NCBI GenBank assembly: GCA_029298735.1
Contig: JANSLP010000484.1
Location: forward strand, 1-18,552
Direction: 5' to 3'
Length of the DNA stretch: 18,552 bases
Source: Ophiostoma sp. CBS 140.51
Taxonomy: Eukaryota > Ascomycota > Sordariomycetes > Ophiostomatales > Ophiostomataceae
Part shown: positions 8,499 to 17,958 of the stretch, in pieces
Position numbering within the stretch: the stretch's first letter is position 1
Layout of the letters: each line of letters begins with the position of its first letter
The notes under the pieces: model-generated
Database searches by the model: none
Seen by the model: the letters and a program-made list of their open reading frames with translations, nothing else
What the model was told of the DNA's origin: nothing
Position numbers and translations under genes: made by a program

Positions 8499-11229
8499 AT
8501 GCATCTCGTCACGTTGAGTACGTGCAACCTCAACCAGTGGGCACTGGACTTTGAGGGAAACACGAACCGCATCATCCAGAGCATTCACGAGGCCAAGAAA
8601 GCCGGCGCAAAGCTACGAGTCGGCCCGGAGCTCGAAGTTTCTGGTTATGACTGTCTAGACCACTTTTTGGAGGGCGACCTCTACCTCCACTGCTGGCAGC
8701 AAATGTACCGCATCTTGACAGACAAGTCCTGCTACGGCATCCTCCTCGATATTGTAAGTTGACTACTCACAAAAGTAACGAAAGTAACACATTGGGCGCA
8801 TGGCTAACATTACAGGGCATGCCCGTGCTGCACCGCGGCAACCGCTTCAACTGCCGCGTGCTCGCCATTGACGGCAAAATCATCATGATCCGGCCCAAGC
8901 TGTTCCTCGCGTCCGACGGCAACTACCGCGAGAACCGCTACTTTATCGCCTGGCACGGCCCTCGTCATGTCGAGGAGTACTACCTGCCGCCCATGATGCA
9001 AGACCTGCAGGGCTCCATCAAGGTCCCCATTGGCGACGCCGTCATCAGCACGCCCGACACCTGCCTCGGCGCCGAGACGTGTGAAGAGCTGTTCACGGTA
9101 GGCCTCCTTAATTAAACCCAAATCATTGTAGCTACGCAGTACTAACATGACAGCCCAACTCCCCTCATATCGGCATGGGCCTTTCGGGTTGCGAGATCTT
9201 TACCAACAGCTCCGGTTCTCACCACGTATGTCACATCCACCTTCCTATTTAACATTATTCTCTAAAGGACTGTCCTTCTAACACACCTATAGAGCTTGAG
9301 AAAACTTGATATCCGCATCTCGCTTATCCTCGAGGCCACCCGGAAGAACGGCGGTGTCTACCTGTACTCCAACTGCCGCGGCGCAGGCGGCGAGCGTCTC
9401 TACTATGTGCGTACTTGTCTGTCCTTGACTACAATTATGTGACCAAAGCTGACCCACTTGACAGGACGGCTGCTCGATGATTATTGGTAAGACTATGACG
9501 GCAACTGCTTTTGATAAAAGCTCCTCTACAGACAACTGACAAAATATACAGTGAACGGCAACATTGTCGCTCAAGGTAGCCAGTTTTCTTTGGTAAGTAA
9601 CCCCTGTACTTAGTTCGACAGAGCCGTACAGTATTCTTACAACTCTCTTCACAGAACGACGTCGAGGTCATTACAGCTACCGTCGATCTGGAGGAGGTTC
9701 GGTCGTACCGTTTCACGCCCTCACGCGGCATGCAGGCAATGCAGGCCCCGGCTTACCAGCGCATCGAGATCCCCTTTAGCCTGTCGGAGGACAAGCTCGG
9801 CCTGGCTCCCACCAAGTCGCAGCCGCCTCGCTACCACCTCCCCGAGGAGGAGATCGCCCTTGGCCCCGCCTGCTACCTCTACGATTATTTGCGTCGGTCG
9901 GGTGCATCAGGCTTCCTTTTGCCGCTCAGTGGCGGAATCGACAGTTGCTCCACGGCCATTATTGTCTTTAGCATGTGCCGCCTGGCCATGGCTGCCGTCG
10001 CCGAGGGGAACGAGACGGTCATTGCCGACGTCAAGCGGCTGTGCCGACACGCCAAGGCGTTCCCCAAGACGCCCGAGGAGTTTTGCAACAACATCATGCA
10101 CACCATCTACATGGGCATGAAGACGCAGTCGAGCAAGGAGACGCGGCAGCGGGCCGAGACGCTGGCGCGCGACATTGGCAGCCACCACACCGACATCAAC
10201 ATTGACGACGCCTTCCACTCGTTCAAGGGTCTGCTGACGGACGCGACGGGCTTTGAGCCCAAGTTCAAGGTCTACGGCGGCGGCAACACGGAGAACCTAG
10301 CTCTCCAGAACATCCAAGCCCGGTCACGCATGGTTGCCGCCTACGAGTTTGCCCAACTGCTGCCGACGGTCCGCTTCGGCGAGGGTGCTGGCGGCCTGCT
10401 CGTTCTCGGCTCTGCCAACGTGGATGGTGAGTCCAGCCTGATTAACGATGCTTCACTTGCACATGCTAACATCTTAAGAATGCCTGCGTGGCTACCTGAC
10501 GAAGTACGACTGCTCGAGCGCTGATGTACGTTGAGCCCACCTCCACCATGCCCATCTGTTTTGCAGTTCACTGACTGAGTTTTCTTTCAGATCAACCCTA
10601 TCGGCTCCATCTCAAAGAAGGACCTTAAGCGGTTCATTGCTTGGGGCGAGAAGGAGTTCAAGCTGCCTATTCTCCACGAGTTCTTGACGGCCGTCCCGAC
10701 TGCCGAGCTTGAGCCCATCACCGGCGACTACGTACAGTCCGACGAAGTCGACATGGGCATGACCTATGATGATTGTACGTCCGTCACCCCAGCAGCTATG
10801 ATAGGATGATTACTAACTTACGCAGTGTCGACGTTTGGCGTCCTCCGCAAGGAAATGAAGCTGGGACCCTACTACATGTTCCAGAAACTCGTCCACGATT
10901 GGAAGGAAGAGCGCGGGCTCGAGCCCCGCCAGGTCGCCGAAAAGGTGAAGCGCTTCTTTGCCTTTTACGCCATCAACCGGCACAAGATGACAACCATGAC
11001 GCCGTCGGTGCACATGGAGACGTACTCGCCCGACGACAACCGGTTCGACCACCGCCCCTTTTTGTACCCGCGCATGTGGGACAACTGGTCGTTCAAGATG
11101 ATTGACCAGGATGTCGAGCGTATGGAGGCGGCGGCGGCGAAGGAGGCCGAAAACAAGGAGCGGGCGGCGGCAGAGGCGCAAAAGGTCGAGAGCAAGCTTG
11201 GGACGACAGCCCAGAGCGATGACCGGTGA
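8499..11229 (+). CDS. QNS1: Glutamine-dependent NAD+ synthetase
   Basis: I read ten exons: 8499-8753, 8816-9097, 9154-9225, 9293-9406, 9465-9486, 9552-9592, 9655-10426, 10479-10525, 10591-10774 and 10826-11229. They give 730 residues, near yeast Qns1 (714). All introns are GT-AG, 51-67 bp, and most have CTAAC or CTGAC before the acceptor; intron 7 uses an AAG acceptor. The enzyme makes NAD+ from nicotinic acid adenine dinucleotide, ATP and glutamine, the last step of de novo and Preiss-Handler synthesis. The N-terminal nitrilase-like glutaminase has its Glu-Lys-Cys triad at E44 (GPELE), K113 (IRPK) and C174 (TCEEL). The synthetase domain has the pyrophosphate-binding loop SGGIDS at 354-359, then GSANVDECLRGYLTKYDCSSAD, INPIGSISK and the RHKMT region near the C terminus. 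The frame is maintained across every junction and no conserved block is missing. Confidence 0.95.
9465..9592 (+). other. QNS1: Two very short exons of QNS1 (22 and 41 nt)
   Basis: Exon 5 (9465-9486) and exon 6 (9552-9592) are flanked by introns of 58, 65 and 62 bp. Together they encode the 21-residue block DGCSMIIVNGNIVAQGSQFSL, conserved in eukaryotic NAD synthetases, with the Val codon split between them. The splice sites are GTGCGT, GTAAGA and GTAAGT donors with ACAG acceptors. Protein conservation across the junctions is the main support. Confidence 0.88.
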
Positions 11230-11264
11230 TGGATGAACGGCGATCGATGACCGATGATCGATGA
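11217..11264 (+). repeat. 20-bp direct repeat across the QNS1 stop
   Basis: CGATGACCGGTGATGGATGA (11217-11236) is repeated at 11245-11264 with two mismatches. The first copy contains the QNS1 stop codon (11227-11229). The same frame in the second copy also reads Asp-Asp-Arg-stop, so loss of one copy would keep the end of the protein intact. Confidence 0.85.
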
Positions 11265-12645
11265 TGTATTGTAGTTAATATCTTGGATACGTATATAGAA
11301 GAACTTGTGTTTACTGTCTCTCTCGCTTTGTATATCTACGGCATGTCAGTCGACTGTGTCCTGTCTTTAGCTCCGTGTGTGATGAACAGAAATAATGGGA
11401 TTTGTCGCAATCAGACGTGAATAATGTTTGCCTTTCAAGGTCTTCGGCATCCTCAACCTGCACAAGCCTGGGGCGACAGTGTAAGTCACGCCAGACAGGG
11501 GGTAGAGTTGGATTACCAGATGATTTTGATTCGTTCATCATGTTGTGCGTGTGGAAAGAAGGGGTTTAAGACCTAGAAAGAAGCAGTGCTACTCACAAGT
11601 TGACGTCGATGAATCGAGGTTGAAGTCGAGGTGAACGACGGAGAAGCGGTCGCCACAAAACAAGAAGGAACGGCGTCGGGCCGTCGACAGCATCAATCTA
11701 CAGACATATACACCTCGTACATCGCGCATCAAAAGCAACGGCACCACACAGATATCGTGAATATTGTGAAAAGATTGTCCAATAGTTTCAGGTCATCGCC
11801 GCATCATGGGTGCCAGGCGCTTTCAAAAAAAAAATGAAAGGCGGCCCTCGTGAAGATGGTTTTAATAACATGGGTGGAAGGTTTGATCTTGACACGCGAA
11901 TCGGAATCGTCAGGCAATGGGGCTTTCCTCCTGGCGATGACTTGAGTAAGAATATTTTTGATAATTCGGGTCGTTGGAGAGAAGAAAAAAGAAGAAGAAG
12001 GTCGAAGGAGCACGCGAAAAAAATTTACGCAAGATAAACAGCTTGGGTGGAGATGGTTCTGCCGTTGTTGACCGCTTTCTATGGAGTATGTGCTCTTCAT
12101 GCTCAAAAACTTTGAGTCGTTGGTGGGGAGCGGAAACCGTTGCACAATCGGTAAGCGCGCACAGTGCTGTCACTGGCAGATTGGGCGCGTTTGCGTGCCA
12201 CAGCGAACGCGTAGGAAGGTGTTTTCAGTCAAGTGCAGAAAGAGCAGTTGCACTTTTCGGTCTCAGGGGAAGGAGATATGGACAGAGAGTGGCGTTCACG
12301 GCTGCCCTTGATAGGTGCTCCCGTGCTTCAGCAGGAAGGTGCGTTCTGCAGCGAGTCAAGTCGGCAGCCATGTAATGATACGTCGAAAAAAATGTAAAAT
12401 ATCACAACACTCTTCAGCACAAGAGCCTGCAATGAACAGCGAGTAAAATACAGTCCTGCCATCGTCCACCTTTTGCACCCAAACTCCCGGGATGAATCAT
12501 ATCGGCCTGCTACAGAACAGAAGCTACACCGCAAGGGGCAATTAGCACAGTATGGAGAACAGGGAAGAAAAGAAGGAAAGAGCAACGTTCTTGCCCGCTA
12601 CGGCACTCAGGCACCACTAACGCTGGGCGCTCCTTCCTTGCTATG
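11230..12645. other. Gene-free region after QNS1
   Basis: About 1.4 kb with no supportable gene. The first part should contain the QNS1 3' UTR and terminator; the rest may be promoter sequence for eIF4E2. Frames in 11970-12375 are short, change composition abruptly and look like nothing known. Small A-rich runs occur at 11825-11833 and 12017-12023. I see no tRNA, snoRNA box pair or inverted terminal repeats. Confidence 0.5.
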
Positions 12646-13931
12646 TCACCCAATTCGCTGCCTTCTGTTTCGCCAATCACCACCGTCGTGCCTGCCCTTT
12701 TTGGTGCCTTTAGTGCCTTTGGGGCCTTTTGGTGTCGTTTAGGGGCTATTTGGTTCCAACCTGTTCATTCGCTCCTTCCTGCGAGCCAACCTCCACTCTC
12801 ACACCTTCGCATTCTCAACCTCCACCTTTTTCCCTTTTTTCCTCTGGAGCCCGCCTTTCTCTTCACCTAATTTTTCTTCGTTCTTTCCTTGCTCTCCCAA
12901 TCCCAATCTACGCCTTCCCCATTCTTCCTCCCAACTTCTCCTTCTGTACAAATCACCAACTTCCACCAATTTTCCCGCCTCAGCCGTTCACGAAATTCAC
13001 CAAACGATCCTCCTTTTCAAAACAAAAACACCCTTCTCGCCGACACACGACAACACCGCCCATCCTCTTTTTTTCGACCTCTCCTACCCCTGCCGCCACA
13101 GAATCTTGCACACGCACGCACTTCTTCCCCGCGAAAAAGCTCGACTGCTGCAGAAAATACAGACCAACAAAAAGAAAGAAAAAGAAAGCCAGAAAAAACA
13201 ATCCGATCACGAGTCGCTCTTCAAGAGACCAGAAAGAACAGAGCCTTACGGACGACGCCCACGAGAGCACAAGAGAAACGTCGACAGCAGATCCGAGCTT
13301 CGTTGTCTTTTTTGTCGAGCGACAGTTGCCGCCACTCACCGGTGCTCTGTCGCCTCCCCCCTCCTCCTCTCACGACCTGCATCCATTGCCTCGACTTTTT
13401 GCATTCACATCTTTCCTCGATCGCATAGGATACATCTTCCCCCGACTCCTTTGATCGCTTGCCCGGTCTTCTCCTCCCATCGCGCTGCCATTCTTCTGTG
13501 CACACCGTCCTTTTTTCACGCTTTACTCCGCATTCTCTCTCCTCAACCTCTTTGTCCCAAAACCCGGGCTCTCCGCTTCTCTGTTCTGTCTTCTTTGCCG
13601 ACATTGTTATTGTTCTTACGTGTTGTTCTTTTGCATCCTTTGTATTCCGCCTGTCCTTCGTCTTTTGCCCTTTTGATACCGGTCTCTCTTCGCCAACGAT
13701 TCCGATTCGCCGCGCGCACACGTCGAAACTTGTCCCACACATCCGTCATCCGTGTTACATACTCCGACAAACACCGAACCATTTCTTCAACTTCTTCAAG
13801 AGCTGCATTGATTCCGACCCTGTCACTCTTTTGCTGTCTGCCGTCTGCGTCTTTTGCGCCGTTTCCTTTCCCTCGCCCCGTGTATATTATCTCCCCTCTC
13901 TTTAATCACTACCCCCGGCAAATCAGGCCCC
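12646..13931 (+). promoter_or_regulatory. 1,286-nt ATG-free promoter/leader of eIF4E2
   Basis: Reading every base of the + strand from 12646 to 13931, I find no ATG, while CAT (ATG on the other strand) occurs at least eighteen times. The sequence is very C/T-rich, with one purine-rich patch near 13145-13225. Two CCAAT boxes lie at its left edge (12650-12654 and 12673-12677), so transcription may start shortly after them. The first ATG reached is the eIF4E2 start at 13932. Most of this stretch is therefore probably a long 5' leader, although part may be promoter. The mapped start site is unknown. Confidence 0.6.
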
Positions 13932-15278
13932 ATGGATAGTCTCTACGGCCGTCGTACCAAGTAAGTTCAGTTCCTCGTCCAATGTACGAAACAATCTGCT
14001 AACGTCCATGTCTTCTCCAGCTCCAACAAGCTCTCTCTTTCCACAAGCACGAGCCCGGCCATTGGCAGCTCTGGCGACGCGCCCGCCGCCTCCCCTTCCT
14101 CGACACGCAACACCACGACCACGACCCTTCCTAGGCGATTCGGCGGTGACAGCTCGTCGCATGGAGGCAAATCAAATCCGTTCAATGCGGTCACCACGCC
14201 GGGTGGCAGCCGCATCATGAGTCCTGGCGGCCCCGCGTCCAGTGCGTTTGGCCTAGGCTCGGGCGCATTCTCCAGTTTCGGCACCTCGGCCAAGACGCCC
14301 AAGTCACCAGGGAACCCCTTTGACGTTGGGTTCAAGTCGGCAACAACATCCATTACGTCGGCACCCGCCGGCGCTGCGCCAGGCGAGAAATCGTCTGCCG
14401 CTACGCCGCGCGCCGCCGCAACAACGACCCCTGCGGCCGCCCCACCGGCGGACAAGAACCAGCGGTACCTGCTGCGCAGCGAGTGGGTGTTTTGGTTCCG
14501 TCCACCGATCAGCAAGGCCAACGGGTACATTGAGTACGAAAAGACGCTGCACCCCATGGCCACGGTCAGCTCGGTGGAGGATTTCTTTGCCGTGTACTCG
14601 CACCTGAAGCGGCCGTCGACGCTGCCGCTGGTGGCCGACTACCACTTCTTCCGCAAGGGCATCCGCCCGATTTGGGAGGACGCCGAGAACCGCAAGGGCG
14701 GCAAGTGGATTGTGCGGCTCAAGAAGGGCGTGGCCGACCGGTACTGGGAGGATCTGCTGTTTGCGATTATTGGCGACCAGTTTGGCGATGCGTCGGACGA
14801 GGTGTGCGGTGCCGTTCTGAGTGTGCGCAACGGCGAGGACATTTTGAGTGTCTGGACGCGCACCGACGGCAGCCGCGTGTTGAAGATTCGGTAAGCCGAT
14901 GCCTCTCTGTGTCTAACTTTAATGAGTACCCGCTAACAGCCTAGTGAAACCATGAGAAGAGCACTCGGATTCCCGCTGGAGACGAAGATGGACTGGAAGA
15001 GCCACGACTCGTCGATCCAGCAGCGGTCAGCCATTGAAGAGTCACGACGCGAGAAGTCGCAACACAACAACAACCATCACAATAACAACAACCACCACCA
15101 TCATAATAACCACCACAACCACACACACAACCACAACCACAACCAGCATCAACACCAAAACCACCAGTCCGACAGGAGAGGAAAGCTGTCATACTCGACG
15201 CGGACAGCACAAACAGCACAATCAGGAACGACGACAGGAGGTGACGACCAGCAATTACACGCGCACGGCACGCCGTAG
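13932..15278 (+). CDS. eIF4E2: Class II eIF4E (4EHP / eIF4E2 type)
   Basis: Three exons, 13932-13960, 14021-14890 and 14945-15278, give 410 residues; introns are 60 and 54 bp with CTAAC branch sites. Class II eIF4E binds the mRNA 5' cap but in animals does not recruit eIF4G normally and tends to repress translation; its fungal role is less known. Residues 1-155 are Ser/Thr/Ala/Gly-rich and probably disordered, with NPF at 62-64 and 108-110. The cap-binding fold spans about 158-325. The position of the first cap-stacking Trp of canonical eIF4E (W56 in human) appears to be Tyr182, the class II mark, while the second is kept as W228-E229 (IRPIWED). GGKWIVRLKKG (236-246), WEDLLFAIIGDQF and CGAVLSVR match human 4EHP closely. 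The tail (340-373) is His/Asn/Gln-rich. It converges on SAD1. Confidence 0.92.
15063..15164 (+). repeat. CAC/AAC-rich tract encoding a His/Asn tail
   Basis: An impure trinucleotide tract made almost only of CAC, CAT, AAC, AAT and CAG codons within the last exon of eIF4E2. It encodes residues 340-373, mostly His and Asn with a few Gln and Thr. Its mixed codons suggest it is no longer a pure expanding repeat, but length differences between strains are likely. Confidence 0.85.
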
Positions 15279-15768
15279 GAGGGCGACAATTCGGCCGCAA
15301 GCGAATTTTTCCTGCAGAGGATGCTGCACCCCCGCAAGTTTCTGTCCATGGCGCTTTATTAGTTTTTTGCCAGTCCTTTTGGTTGTTTTCGCGTCCATTT
15401 TGTTTGTAGTTTTGCGAGGTAGGAGGCGGGAGAAGAAAAAGGAAATGAAAAAGGAAATGGGCCTTTGTGTATATGTATATTACTACCACGACTTTACTAT
15501 TCTATTGTCACCATTTTTGTTGCGGCTCATTTGTTGCCTGTCTTTTCTATTTGCCATTATCATTATCATTACTGTTACCATATTCTACCTAGCAGCAGCC
15601 CGGCATTTCATGGCTTCATTCTACTTAGTTGGCATTGTTCACTGTTCATATTTATTGTTCATGTATCATTTTGTGTCTTTCTTGTACATTTTTATATTTT
15701 TATATTGCTTTTCTCCGTCTATCAACCAAGTATGCTATCGTACATTTTATTATATTATCCCGCTGTGA
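15279..15768. other. Convergent 3' region of eIF4E2 and SAD1
   Basis: These 490 bp between two converging stop codons should hold both 3' UTRs. The sequence is T-rich on the + strand, with three CATTAT-like units at 15555-15572 and a TTTTTATATTTTTATATT patch near 15688-15707. No coding feature is supported. Confidence 0.5.
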
Positions 15769-17958
15769 CTATGCCTTTGCTATCCCTGTACCGTTTGTCG
15801 GCTTCGCCTTGGCTTTCCCATTAGCACCTGCACCTGCAGCATTTGTCGGCCGCCGCCGCCGCTCCCAAATCTGAATATACGACTCCGCCAGGTACAGCAG
15901 CTCGCCCGCCACCGGCTCCACAAACAAGTCTTGCGCCACCACCCATTTGTCGTCACCGCTGTCGGAGGAAGTACTTCCATTCGCTGTCGTCGCCGCAGTG
16001 GCACCCGACCGGTCGCGCAGCTGGACTTTCCATGTCCGCTTCTCCTCAGCCGAGTCGACGGCGACGTCGTCACCGCGCGCACGCTCCGCTTCATGGACGA
16101 CGTTGGCCACCAGGTCGTAGGTGTAATCGCCATCATCTGCAGTGGCGTTGTCGACATACGGCCGCATATTGAGGCCGCGCGGGTCAAAGGTGACAATCGT
16201 CGGGTTGCGCTCGGTGATAAACTTGTTGACGGAAAACCGCTTCATGTGCAGAATCAGGTACGGCGGCAGCGGGCCCTGCAGCTGGAACCGGCGACGGACA
16301 TCAGACTGGTCGACACGGGCGGTGTGGGCGGACTGGCCGTCGTATTTTCCGAGCAACGTGGTGAGGGCGACCTGGGGGATAATGTTGCGTTCCTGTTCGT
16401 CCTGGAAAAGCGGTGCGGCGGGCAGGTCGAGGGTCAACAGCAGAAAACGGCTGATGTCGACAGTCGGGCCGGTAGGGACGGGGGCGACAGTTGTCGTTTT
16501 CGACGGTGTTTCTTGTTGCTGCTGCTGCTGCTGTGACTGCAACTGCTGGCTAAAAGATGGCGGTGGAGGAAGTGAGCTGGGAGACGGGGGGAGCGAAGAC
16601 TGCTGCTGGCCCATCCCTGAAGACACACCGGGCGGCAGCGATGGCGGCGGCATGTTGAACATGCCTGAATCAGAAGAAACACCCGGAGGTGGCGGCATTT
16701 GTGCAAACGGTCCCTGGCCCGGTGCTCCTCCAAGACCTGGCGGAGGCATTTGGTGCTGGTGGTGTGACGGGTGAGAACCCATGCCGGGCGGTGGTGGTGG
16801 CGCCATGGACCCCCCCGGCCGGACAGGCAGAGGCGCATCAATCATCATGGAATCGGGAGACTGCTGTGGGGACGGTTGAGAGCCACCGTTTGTCTCCGCA
16901 GCTTTGGCCGCCGCCGCTGCTGCCGCCGACGCGCCCACAGCTTCAAGCTTCTCCGACTCGACACGCACTTTGCCCTGGAAGACGCGCTGGACAATCGAAG
17001 AACCCGGTCGTGTGCGGCTGCCGCCAAGACCCAAGTGCAAATGGTTCAGGAACCAAGTCAAGAAATCCACAGGGTCGGCCTGGGCAGTCAGAGTGAAGCG
17101 CCGGTTGGAGCGCAGGGCCACTTCTTGCAGCAGCTCGTGCGGCGAGACGTGCGCCTTGAACGCGCGCGGGTTCCAAATCTTGCGGACCAGCAAGCCGAAC
17201 CGTTTGACCAGCTCGGCGTTTGTGTGTGTCTTGGAGGCCGTGCTCGACGAAAACTCATCCAACAGAAAAAAGTTGCGCAGTGGCGGGACATGCGCCAAGG
17301 CTTGCACAACAACATTCAGATAATCATTCTCCTTGATGTTGTTCATGCCGACAAAGCCGGGCGTGTAGGGCTTGCCTGCCAGGGTATAGCAGATCTTGCT
17401 AGTGGCCGTGCGGCGGTCGAGCTGGGCGACGTCGCTGCGTGTATAGCGCGGGTCGGCCACAAACTTGATGTCGTCGAGCGATTTGCTCAGCACCTCGTAC
17501 CCCTCGGGCAGCACATAGACGCGCTGTGTCTGCATGTTAATGTAGACGTGGTGGCCCTCGTCGAGGGCGTGAAAGTAAGCGTGTGATTTGGGTCCGCGGC
17601 CCTGGTAGTAGCGGCCACAGACCAGACAGGCGTAGACATTAATGTGCGACAGCGAGACCGAACAGAGCTTTTCAAAGTCAAAGTCCAAGACGTGCCGGTC
17701 GATGGAGTCGAGGTACAGGTCGTCGTAGCCCGCCGTCGGTGCTGCCTGCCGTAGGGGGGCGGCCGTCTCCTCCTCGTCGTTGTCGTCGCCGTCGTTCACT
17801 TCTGTTGCCGTCACCTCATCCAACGATGTCCGTCCATTCAACAGCTCTTCACGGCCGTCACGGCCGTCACGACCGTCGACATTCCGCTGCTTCTTGGGCG
17901 CCGGCGACGTCACGCCCTCCGTCGCGTCCAGGTCCTCGGCCGCGCGCCGTTTGGCCAT
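15769..17958 (-). CDS. SAD1: Sad1/USP39, inactive USP-fold splicing factor
   Basis: Intronless, 729 residues from the first ATG (17958, context AAGATGG); human USP39 has 565 and yeast Sad1 448. The protein stabilises the U4/U6.U5 tri-snRNP in the nucleus and is not a working ubiquitin protease. After an acidic N terminus with an Arg/Lys motif (KKQR at 22-25), the UBP zinc finger (about 82-160) shows C99, C111, C114 and conserved His (SHAYFH at 125-130, GHH at 135-137). The USP-like fold follows. The active-site Cys box reads GMNNIKENDYLN (204-215) with Asp at 212, as in the family, so inactivity is expected and not damage. PPLRNFF, WNPRAFKAHVSPHE and LILHMKRF (568-575) also match, as does AESYIQIWERR near the end. 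About 165 Ala/Pro/Gln-rich residues (335-499) are inserted inside the fold. It converges on eIF4E2. Confidence 0.95.
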   Translation of the reverse strand: MAKRRAAEDLDATEGVTSPAPKKQRNVDGRDGRDGREELLNGRTSLDEVTATEVNDGDDNDEEETAAPLRQAAPTAGYDDLYLDSIDRHVLDFDFEKLCSVSLSHINVYACLVCGRYYQGRGPKSHAYFHALDEGHHVYINMQTQRVYVLPEGYEVLSKSLDDIKFVADPRYTRSDVAQLDRRTATSKICYTLAGKPYTPGFVGMNNIKENDYLNVVVQALAHVPPLRNFFLLDEFSSSTASKTHTNAELVKRFGLLVRKIWNPRAFKAHVSPHELLQEVALRSNRRFTLTAQADPVDFLTWFLNHLHLGLGGSRTRPGSSIVQRVFQGKVRVESEKLEAVGASAAAAAAAKAAETNGGSQPSPQQSPDSMMIDAPLPVRPGGSMAPPPPPGMGSHPSHHQHQMPPPGLGGAPGQGPFAQMPPPPGVSSDSGMFNMPPPSLPPGVSSGMGQQQSSLPPSPSSLPPPPSFSQQLQSQQQQQQQETPSKTTTVAPVPTGPTVDISRFLLLTLDLPAAPLFQDEQERNIIPQVALTTLLGKYDGQSAHTARVDQSDVRRRFQLQGPLPPYLILHMKRFSVNKFITERNPTIVTFDPRGLNMRPYVDNATADDGDYTYDLVANVVHEAERARGDDVAVDSAEEKRTWKVQLRDRSGATAATTANGSTSSDSGDDKWVVAQDLFVEPVAGELLYLAESYIQIWERRRRPTNAAGAGANGKAKAKPTNGTGIAKA
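16460..16955 (-). other. SAD1: Pro/Gln-rich insertion within SAD1
   Basis: This segment encodes about residues 335-499: an Ala run, then repeated MPPPP/GMG/PPPG motifs, Ser-Pro clusters and a seven-Gln run at 16513-16533 (five CAG plus two CAA codons). The frame is open throughout, with no stop and no convincing intron that would remove it. Human USP39 has only a short loop at the same place, between the FQG strand and the LTLDLP strand. It looks disordered. Confidence 0.85.
17851..17877 (-). repeat. Three 9-bp tandem units in SAD1
   Basis: ACGGCCGTC occurs at 17851-17859 and 17860-17868, and once more with one change at 17869-17877. On the coding strand each unit encodes Asp-Gly-Arg, giving DGRDGRDGR at about residues 29-37 of Sad1. 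It is in frame, so copy changes would leave the protein readable. Confidence 0.9.

Noticed and set aside
5517..11229. MTHFR and NAD synthetase as a functional divergent pair
   Set aside because: Both concern cofactors, but nothing in the sequence shows shared control, and divergent neighbours are common in fungi.
11974..12375. A 133-codon frame after QNS1
   Set aside because: It starts in a Lys-rich A-run and continues into Cys/Ser/Arg-rich sequence with no family resemblance; no leader-like tract before it.
13106..13939. A 277-codon open frame in the eIF4E2 leader
   Set aside because: It has no ATG, is low-complexity (Ser, Leu, Arg, Pro) and reads only because the DNA is CT-rich with few stops.
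17152..17352. Asp instead of Cys in the Sad1 active-site box as a sign of a broken gene
   Set aside because: Sad1/USP39 members normally lack the catalytic Cys, so this is the family state. The rest of the fold is intact.
16771..17586. A 271-codon open frame on the + strand opposite SAD1
   Set aside because: Antisense shadow of the Sad1 zinc-finger and USP-fold region; no similarity of its own.
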